NCBI GenBank assembly: GCA_019915015.1
Contig: JAHBBC010000021.1
Span: 1 to 64,000, forward strand
Reading direction: 5' to 3'
From: Auriscalpium vulgare
Taxonomy: Eukaryota > Basidiomycota > Agaricomycetes > Russulales > Auriscalpiaceae
DNA length: 64,000 nt
Positions within the stretch are counted from its first letter, which is position 1. Every line of letters starts with the position of its first letter. This document shows, piece after piece, positions 56,453-64,000 of this stretch. The notes below the pieces were generated by a model, which made no database searches, had not been told where the DNA came from, and was given only the letters and a program-made list of their open reading frames with translations. The position numbers and the translations under genes were made by a program.

Positions 56453-57934
56453 TCAGGGCAATGACCGCTTCTCTTCCACTAGGGCCTCCAATTCCACTTG
56501 GTTGAGAGGCGGCGATCGTGAGCTGGACGCAGCGCGGACTTTGGCTCGCCAATCCTTGATCCAGGCCCACCTCGAGACGCGCTCCTCATCTCCCTCAACG
56601 GCCGTGGGAGAGAGCCAGGCCTTCAGATAATCTCGGCCGAGGATGGGGGCCAAAGAAAGAACCGATAGGAAGACCAGCTTGATGATGATGGATGGCGAGG
56701 TCAGAATCGATGAGATGGTCTCTGGATTGGGCGATGGGGTCGAGGCCACCGTCTGCAGGATATCTCCTATCTGGAAACCATAGGATATAGTGTCAGCAGA
56801 TGTCGGCGCGCAAAGCCTGATAATGCTCGTACCTGGCAGGTAACCGCGGTCCACGGAATAGAGCCAATAAAAGTGCCCAGCCCGCAGTCGAAGATAGACA
56901 CTCCAATAACACCGCACGCGACATTGATGCCGGACCACGGCACGATGCCGATGAGCCGAAGCACCGTCAATCGCACCCACGCAGGCGACTTGGCCTTGGT
57001 GCTGTTTCCCGAATCGCTTTCAAAGGCGCTGCGGGCCATGGCCAACGGACGCGGGAAAAAATGGGTGAGGAAGGGGGACAGCGGCGTTGCGAGCAAGGTG
57101 GCGAAAATGGATCCAACGGTGGTGAGAACAGCAAGAAGCACAGTTGCCAAAAGAGGCGAAAACAAGGCCCCGGCTAGGACGTTCTTTGGAACCCAGTCAA
57201 ACGACGATGCAACGGACAGAGTCGGGAGACGACTCACCCAGAGGACGCTCCCCGGGACCGACCATGCATGCATCCATATCGTAGCCACGGAGATGACGCC
57301 GATAACATGGGCAAGCGCCCCATGACCACTCTGAGAATAGCCATGGAGCTCGCGACCGAGCTGCGCAAGGTCGGCGAGGTTTTGCGGCCAGGAAAAGGAG
57401 AAGGGCAACGACCAGAACGAGAAGACAACAATGGCGGTGGATACAGGAAACATTGTTATCACAAACAAAATGGGGGCATGTACCTGACGAGCAGATGGAT
57501 GAGCTCGTGTGACAGGAGGACGGGAAGGGGGAGAAACGTACAGAGGGCGTGCCCTCAAACCATGATCGTGGATTTGCTTTCGTGAAGGTCGATTTCTCAA
57601 GGAGGTCGTCTCCGACAACGGTTGTTGATGCGGACATGGGGAGGATGGATTCGTCGGAGGAGGAGCGAGGAGAGGAGGGGCCGGAGAGGAAGGAGTGCTC
57701 TGTGTCCTTGCGGAAGAGCTCCAGACATCGGGATACGATAGTTGACAGTCTGGAGGGCGATGCTGGCGGGGACAGCGCCTTGCGTGGATCCGCAGTCACA
57801 GGAGGAGTGCCTGGGACTGCGTCGAGCAGACAGCCCTTCTGGCGTGCGCCGAGGGTGGCGATGGTCAAGGCGGGCCTGAGGTTTGTGGAGGACGCGCGGT
57901 GACGGGGAGGCTGGGGAGGGACAAGGGTGGCCAT
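56453..57934 (-). CDS. Tvp38/TMEM64-family (VTT domain) membrane protein
   Basis: Several exons run from MATLVPPQPPRHRASSTNLRP at 57934 to the stop at 56453. The first 130 residues are Ser/Pro-rich and cytosolic. Hydrophobic segments follow (PILFVITMFPVSTAIVVF, NVLAGALFSPLLATVLLAVL, IIIKLVFLSVLSL). The VTT/SNARE-associated core has the typical pattern LIGIVPWSGINVACGVIGVSIFDCGLGTFIGSIPWT. Yeast Tvp38 is a Tlg2-vesicle Golgi protein; related VTT proteins can scramble lipids. The tail is charged and ends LEALVEEKRSLP. FRS2 starts 197 bp away on the other strand. Confidence 0.85.
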
Positions 57935-58131
57935 GGGCGTTCGGGAGCAAGGGACAGGCGCACGACTAAATAATCGGCAGCCTCACTTGTTCAAGTTGCT
58001 CAGCAAGATTACAGTACCTCCAGCCGTCTTGGTCCGCACGCCCGGCCGGCACGGCTTCGGCACGGCTTCGGCGCCTGCCGAGAGACGTAACCGCGGTGGC
58101 CCGTCCACCGACTCGGTCCCGCTTCACCACC

Positions 58132-60185
58132 ATGGCCGAGGACCTGCAACAGCTCGTCCTCACCACCCTCGACAGCCATGGCGCGATCGCAGACACCCGC
58201 ACCCTCGCCCTCCCTGGCACGTCCCAGCCAGCAGCGTCCGCCGATGCCCAGATCATCGTCCTCGGCGCACTCAATTCTCTCGACTCCAGACAAGTAACCA
58301 ATCTCACTACATCGTCTGCCCATCCCCGCCTCTTACCCTGGCCCCATTCCCCCAGATGATCAAATACGACGCCCATGAGACCGTGTCCCATGTTCTCACT
58401 CCAGAAGGCGCCCACATCGCACTCGAGGGCTCCCATGAGGCGCGCGTATGGGCCGCCCTTCCCGCAAAGGGAGACCGCGAACCCGTCACTCCTGCTCAGC
58501 TCAAAACCCTCGTCGGCGACGAGACCGCCAAGATCGGTCAAGGACGCGCCTTCAAGAACGGCTGGATCGCGAAGGAAGGCAACGGGCTCGTCAAGTCTGT
58601 GCGTCGTGTACGAGTACCTTGCCACAATGATCACTCATTTGTATCTGCGCACGAAGAAACCGGCCATCGAGGATACCACCCAAGTTGAGCTGCGTCAAGT
58701 TGACTCTACCGGCACGCTGCCCTCGGGCGACAAGGGCCTCGCCGAATTGAGGAAGCGCAAACTGATCGTGCAAAAGTCCGGTTCGACTCATTTATTCTTT
58801 GATATTGTATTCAATGGGGTCGGCCATCCAGGAAGGGCCAATGGTTCACCGTGCACAAAGGCCCAGAGTTCAGCACGTCGACCGCAAAGCCAGAGACCGA
58901 TCTGACTGTCGACATGCTCACTTCGTAAGTTTTGTTCGTAGCCTGACGCATACACCGTAAATGACTTGGCTTAGTGGACAGTGGAAAACCTCGAAATTCA
59001 AAAAGTACAATTTCGAAGCCGAGGGCATATACCCCAATGGCGGCGCGCTTCATCCACTGCTGAAAGTCCGGGAGGAAATGCGCAATATCTTCTTAGAGAT
59101 GGGGTCAGTTCCAGGAAATATCCTTGGTCCGCTCACAAATATATTGACCTTCTACAGCTTCGCTGAGATGCCGACGTCATCCTTCGTTGAGTCGGGCTTC
59201 TGGTGCTTCGATGCTCTCTTCGTGCCTCAACAACATCCAGCGCGCGAGATGCAGGATACCTTCTATCTCTCTGATCCTGTCAAGTCACTCCACCCTCCAA
59301 AAGACTACTATGAACGGGTCTCAAAGGTGCATGAGCACGGCGGCTATGGGTCGACGGGCTACCACGCCCCATGGTCCGATGCAGAATCTCATAAACTCCT
59401 CTTACGCACGCACACGACTGCCTCATCCGCGAACATGCTGTACAAGCTCGCCGCGCGGTGCCGCGGCGAGCAGATCGAGGGCGAGGAGTTCGACTTTGGT
59501 GGCACATCAGGGCGTGTGGAACGCAAGGAGGGTCTGGAGGGCGCGACTGATGGATTCCGACCTGCGAAGCTCTTCAGCATCGACCGTGTCTTCCGAAATG
59601 AGACGATGGATGCGACACATCTTGCAGAGTTCCACCAGGTCGAGGGTGTCGTCGCCGACCGCGGGCTCACTTTGGCTGATCTGATCGGTACGTGACCTGC
59701 CAAGCCATCTACCGCCGAGCTGATCTCTGGGCAGGGTTCATGCGTGTGTTCTTCAACAAGATGGGCATCAAGAACGTCAGATTCAAGCCCGCGTACAATC
59801 CGTACACCGAGGTATGAACTCGCTCTGGCCGCAATCTTCGCACTGTCCATTCATTCATGCACCTTCTAGCCGTCGCTTGAGATCTTTGCATTCCACCCGA
59901 TGCTCAATAAATGGGTGGAGGTCGGTAATAGCGGCATGTTCCGTCCCGAGATGCTGGCGCCGATGGGCTTCCCGAAGGACGTGCATGTGCATGGTTGGGG
60001 AATCAGTCTTGAGCGGCCAACCATGATCAGGTTAGTGTGCAGATCTCCGATACTCCGCGCTCGCTTTTTGATGTGTGCGGTCATTTTTTGCGACCGGCAG
60101 ATACGGCATCAACAATATCAGGACGCTAGTGGGTCACAAAGTGCCGATCGAGAGCGTGGAGAAAGCGCCGGCGGTCCGCTTCTGA
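58132..60185 (+). CDS. FRS2: Cytosolic phenylalanyl-tRNA synthetase alpha subunit
   Basis: The gene starts [19 protein letters not shown] and ends [11 protein letters not shown], with about six or seven introns. The N-terminal winged-helix region ([32 protein letters not shown]) is followed by the class II catalytic core: [52 protein letters not shown], the motif-2 [19 protein letters not shown], and motif-3 region [22 protein letters not shown]. The enzyme is an alpha2-beta2 tetramer that charges tRNA-Phe. Its partner subunit is the FRS1 gene at the end of this window. It diverges from TVP38 with 197 bp between starts. Confidence 0.95.
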
Positions 60186-60392
60186 TTATGCGGTACGAAG
60201 GGCAGATGTGTAGTAAAAAGAATTGTTGTGAATTAGATGGCTTGGGCCGCAGTACAAGATGCATGGATTGCCACACCAGGATGGGAGAACAGAAGTACGC
60301 TTTATCTTTTATACTCGGCTAATGATACACGAGGAAAATGGACGGACACAACGCCCCTCAGAAGATCTGTTTCATAGGATAGGGATAAGAGT

Positions 60393-62712
60393 TCAGAAGG
60401 AAAATACTGCGGCATTCTTCTTCGTTCCGAAGAGGTAGACGATGGCCTGGCTCATGAAGAGCCCTATGGTGATTCCCACAGACACTGCTATCATCGCGCT
60501 GCCAATGTCGATGCCGTTGCCAGAGGCAGTGATGCCTCCAGCTTGAGAGAGACCCGACTAACACAGATGTAAGTAGACGACATGGATGGGAGGACGAGAC
60601 TACTGACCGGGACCAGGAAGAGCGCGCCAGTGACCATGACAGTGAAAGCAGTACCTCCGAACTTCCGAGAGTAGATGTTGCCCAGCAATCCCACCACGAA
60701 AGCGCCGATCGCTGAGACTACGTCCGACCGATTGAAGATGTAGTGGTTCGCCGCCTTGTTCGCAGCGTAAGACGCGCACGAGATGAGCACCATGACGATG
60801 AGGACGAACTTCCTCCACGGCTGCAGGTTCGCGAGCGAGCTCAGGATCGAGAACGCTGGGACGATGACGAACTGGGTCCAGAACGGGAACGGCTGCAGGT
60901 ACCACGGGAAGTCCGCCGGGCGGTAGCACCCGTCGACGAAGTGCTCCTGTGTTCTGATTGTATTGTTGGAGTACGCGAATGTGCCCGTGGGTGGGATGCC
61001 GTTGCCCACTGCGGTGGCGTTGTCCGCGATGAACATACCAGTGTATATGATCATCCGCTGCGACGAAGAGGCGATGTCTCTCAGCAGAAGGCGCTCGCCA
61101 GTGTCAAAAAGGAGGTAAAGGTCGGAGCCGATTTGCAACCCGATGCCGAGGAAGAGAGTGTAGATCAGGGCGTAGACCATGCGCACGGACCCCGTCAGGA
61201 TGTTCTTGGAGGCCAGCTCCAGTGCGCTGCTCACTACACAATCGGTGAGAAAGGAAGGTCAAATAACTGGGGAAATAACGTACGGATGAGGTACCCAGGC
61301 AGGATTCCGACAATTCCAGCAGAAGAAATGGCCGAATAGCAGAAGAAATCTACTCTGATGCTGCTCAGTCCACGAGCCAGGAAGGAGATGCCGATGGCGA
61401 TTGTAATCCTAAGTGATGGATAAGCACGCCTCCAGGCCCAAGGGAATGCACGACTCACTCAAACACGTTCGATTTCAGAGAACTCTTCCCGGCAACCTTC
61501 AGCTGCAAGGCACAAAGTATGAGCGCGCCAAATCCAGCGATCCACATGTCGACAAAGGAGCCTCCAAAGGCCAAAGGACAGATCAGGGCTGAGAGCATAA
61601 AAGCGAGGAGACAGCGCGTCTTGGTTCCGTAGATAGGGGGTGCCTTGATGAGGTCTATGAGCTGCTCAGTGCCCGTCTTTGCGCAGATCTCGTCGTGAAC
61701 AACGGATCTGTACAGCCTGTGCACGTCTTCGAGCCTGCCGAGCGCCAGGCGGCCTGAACAGCTCAAGAAATGGGCTATGTGCGCTTTAGACTCGGTACCC
61801 TCGAAGCTCACAAGAACGATATTGGGAAGGTGGATGAACTCGGCGTCAATCTCGAGGATACGAGATGCCGAAATGAGCTGCGATTCGATGCGATGCGATG
61901 GGGCACCGTAGGTGATGAGGGCACGAGCGAGGGTGATGACGAATTGTTGCCGGTTGAGAACGGCTGGAGAGACGAAGTTAGACTCGAAGAAGAGCGGTGA
62001 ATGTAGAGAGCGCATTACAGGTCACATTGTAGCTGATCTGCATCCTCTGTGCTTCCTTCCGGCGCTCCCTGTAGCTCGTGTAGGGAAGCCCGTTATCCCC
62101 ACCGATACCTTCCTCTGCGTTATGTAGGTCGCGAATCCGCGTCGAAGTAATCCCAGTCACTTCAGGATCGTCAGGATCAAGACCCATGAAAGGTGCAGAC
62201 TCGTCTGTGTCAAGCCGATGCATGGACGGACGCGAAGAGAAGTGCCGCCCGTCATCGTCAAAGGATGCTTCGGATGAGACTGAGCGGCCGCGGGAGTATT
62301 GATAGATATCCCTGACGCCCGTCAAAAAACCACGATGACGCTGAGGGCGCGACACCACCTCCCGTTGCCGGTCTGCATATCCTCCGAAGGCCAGAGATGG
62401 GGGCGGGATGTCGTAGGGATGCTGGTAAGACGACAACGAGTACTTGTTCTGCTTGCGGGAGCCATGCTGAGACCTGTCGAATAGCGTCCTGTCGCTCTCG
62501 TCAGAGCCGCGCCGGGTTTCGTCTGCAGGTGCTGCAGACCCAAAAGGCATGTCCACAGAAAGGTTGCGGGTGCGGAATTCATCGTCGACCAACGTGCGCC
62601 GGCGAGACGGTCCAGCGTCGTAGAAGGGGTCAGCCGCCGCCTGCGGAAGACGAAGCGTGTCCTGATCTTCGAAGCGAGATGTAGACAAAGAGCGTTGCCT
62701 CGGTGCAGCCAT
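60393..62712 (-). CDS. PRM10: Prm10-like ThrE-family membrane protein
   Basis: The gene starts MAAPRQRSLSTSRFEDQDTLR at 62712 and stops at 60393, with about seven exons. The first 230 residues are soluble. Both ThrE halves follow: VSPAVLNRQQFVITLARALITYGAPSHRIESQL, with TKTRCLLAFMLSALICPLAFGG, and then about ten membrane spans (ALIYTLFLGIGLQIGSDLYLLF, FVLIVMVLISCASYAANKAANHY, AIGAFVVGLLGNIYSRKFGGTAFTVMVTGALFLVP, IAVSVGITIGLFMSQAIVYLFG). Yeast Prm10 is pheromone-regulated; bacterial ThrE exports threonine and serine. The fungal substrate is unknown. It sits between the two PheRS subunit genes. Confidence 0.88.
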
Positions 62713-63122
62713 GAGAGTCAGACAGGCGTGGAGAGAGTGGGGAGACCTGCTTTCGCTATGGATGGTGGGTGTTTGGGGAGGAAAGACAAGACGCTGACGT
62801 CGAAGAGCTTTGGGTCTTGCCTAGAACGTAGACAGCGCATCCGGATGAAGACCAACAGTCCATATCAAAGCCGAGCTGCTCCGAACGGCGGTCCATGTTC
62901 GTGACAGTTTGTTTGAACCAGGCGAGGACCAGAGTCTATCATTGTCGGGCGGCAGGATCCCATCGTTGCGCAGAGTTGCCAGCAGAGAGGAATAGCCTAG
63001 CTAAGTAGTAGCGGCCTATCCAGTGCGGAACGAGGTGTTCGGGGGTCCGCGGACTGACTCGAAGATCTGAAGGATCTGACGAGTCGGCCATCTCATCCAA
63101 GCGTGCACTTCACCTCTTAACG
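62713..63122. promoter_or_regulatory. Divergent PRM10-FRS1 promoter region
   Basis: These 410 bp separate the two start codons and should contain both promoters. No RNA gene or known site was recognised. Confidence 0.4.
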
Positions 63123-64000
63123 ATGCCGACGGTTTCCGTAGACAAGGAGGACCTCTGGGAACGCCTCGGCCAAACATTCAGTGCGTCAAGCGCTGCACGA
63201 TCTGCTATACAGATACCCACAGACACCTCTTCCAGCTACGGAGGAGTTCGACAAACTCTGCTTCGAGTTTGGCATCGAGTTAGATGAGGATGTGCGCTCT
63301 GAATCCAATCGGCTCTTTGCTTTCGGGAGCTGAACCTACTGGCTTCCGCAGACGACCGAGGAAGTCGAGGCCGCGATCAAGAAGGGCTTGCCTGCGGAAC
63401 GTCCGGTGCGTTGCACTCCTCTGCAGGGCAACGATGTTCTGACAAGCGTTCTACAGCAATTGAAGATAGAAATACCTGCAAATAGGTACGTAGCTCAGGA
63501 AGCATATGGGCTCCTGCGTTCTAAATGTTTGTGAAGATACGATCTGTTATGCATAGAGGGCATTTCACGCGCCCTCCGCGTCTTCCTGGGCAAAGGTGAT
63601 GCTCCGCAATACAAACTGGTATATCCTCCCGGCGGGGAAGCGGATCTTATTGAAGTCACCGTCTCACCCGAGGTGCGTGTCCCACCTCCCGGACCTCTGC
63701 CCACCATTGACGCGACCCCGTAGACGAAACAAGTTCGGCCGTACTTTGCGTCCGCCGTGCTCCGCAATGTTACCTTCACCCAACGGTCTTACGAGTCTTT
63801 CATTGACCTCCAGGACAAGCTGCACCAAAACATCTGCCGGAAACGACAGTTCGTCGCAATCGGCACGCACGACCTAGACACCATCTCAGCGCCGTTCCGC
63901 TACCAAGCACGGCCACCGAAGGACATCAAATTCACGCCGCTGAACAAGGATAAAGATTACACTGCGGAGGAGCTGATGACGGTGTACGAGGTAAAGCTCT
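63123..64000 (+). CDS. FRS1: Cytosolic phenylalanyl-tRNA synthetase beta subunit (5' part)
   Basis: The gene starts [19 protein letters not shown] and runs off the window end. Short introns lie near 63180-63235, 63291-63351, 63405-63456 and 63487-63537. The spliced beginning reads [19 protein letters not shown], then [44 protein letters not shown] and [14 protein letters not shown]. This is the B1-domain start of the eukaryotic beta chain, which contributes the tRNA-binding and editing parts of the tetramer. The segment [22 protein letters not shown] is a further family hallmark. The remaining catalytic-like and B5 regions lie beyond 64000. Confidence 0.93.

Noticed and set aside
1..64000. 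CRISPR arrays, prokaryotic operons, rRNA or plasmid origins
   Set aside because: No regular spaced repeats, ribosome binding sites or RNA gene cores were seen; introns and gene content are those of a fungal nucleus.

Overview
This window is nuclear DNA from a filamentous basidiomycete, most likely an Agaricomycete. The genes are closely packed, cut by many introns of about 45-65 bp with GT..AG ends, and encode typical basidiomycete proteins: a MARVEL-domain membrane protein, an Elg1/ATAD5 clamp unloader, a Prm10-type ThrE protein, the Mediator kinase-module subunit Med12 and the DASH subunit Dad2. I see no rRNA, tRNA, CRISPR array or prokaryotic feature. Exon joins were made by eye. Several were checked by requiring the summed exon length to be divisible by three.

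Layout. 1-5320: a complete-looking hAT-type DNA transposon with 20-bp terminal inverted repeats. Its single minus-strand gene, once spliced, joins an N-terminal Ulp1-type (C48) cysteine protease to a hAT transposase. 5484-7798: a MARVEL-type membrane protein and an unrecognised small gene. 8491-14379: the endopolyphosphatase gene PPN1, cut inside a coding exon by a second, 3.39-kb PIF/Harbinger transposon (9110-12497). That element has perfect 68-bp inverted repeats, a DDE transposase and the usual second, Myb-like gene. 14807-20970: an RFX transcription factor, BFR1 and NHP2. 21370-37352: MED12, DAD2, LYS2 and MED14. 37394-46622: a JMJD7-like oxygenase, ELG1, a bHLH factor and TFG1 (TFIIF alpha). 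46885-55486: a multi-exon coiled-coil protein, a small conserved-looking protein, a calcium-regulated mitochondrial carrier (SAL1/SCaMC type) and an unrecognised protein. 56453-64000: a Tvp38/VTT membrane protein, FRS2, PRM10 and the 5' part of FRS1.

How the parts relate. The host genes are mostly housekeeping genes in divergent pairs that share short promoters (MED12/DAD2, LYS2/MED14, JMJD7/ELG1, TFG1/coiled-coil, TVP38/FRS2, PRM10/FRS1). Two subunit pairs are linked: MED12 with MED14, and both subunits of cytosolic phenylalanyl-tRNA synthetase. The most notable content is the two young-looking DNA transposons: the protease-transposase fusion, and the Harbinger copy that interrupts PPN1 in such a way that clean loss of the insert would restore the reading frame.
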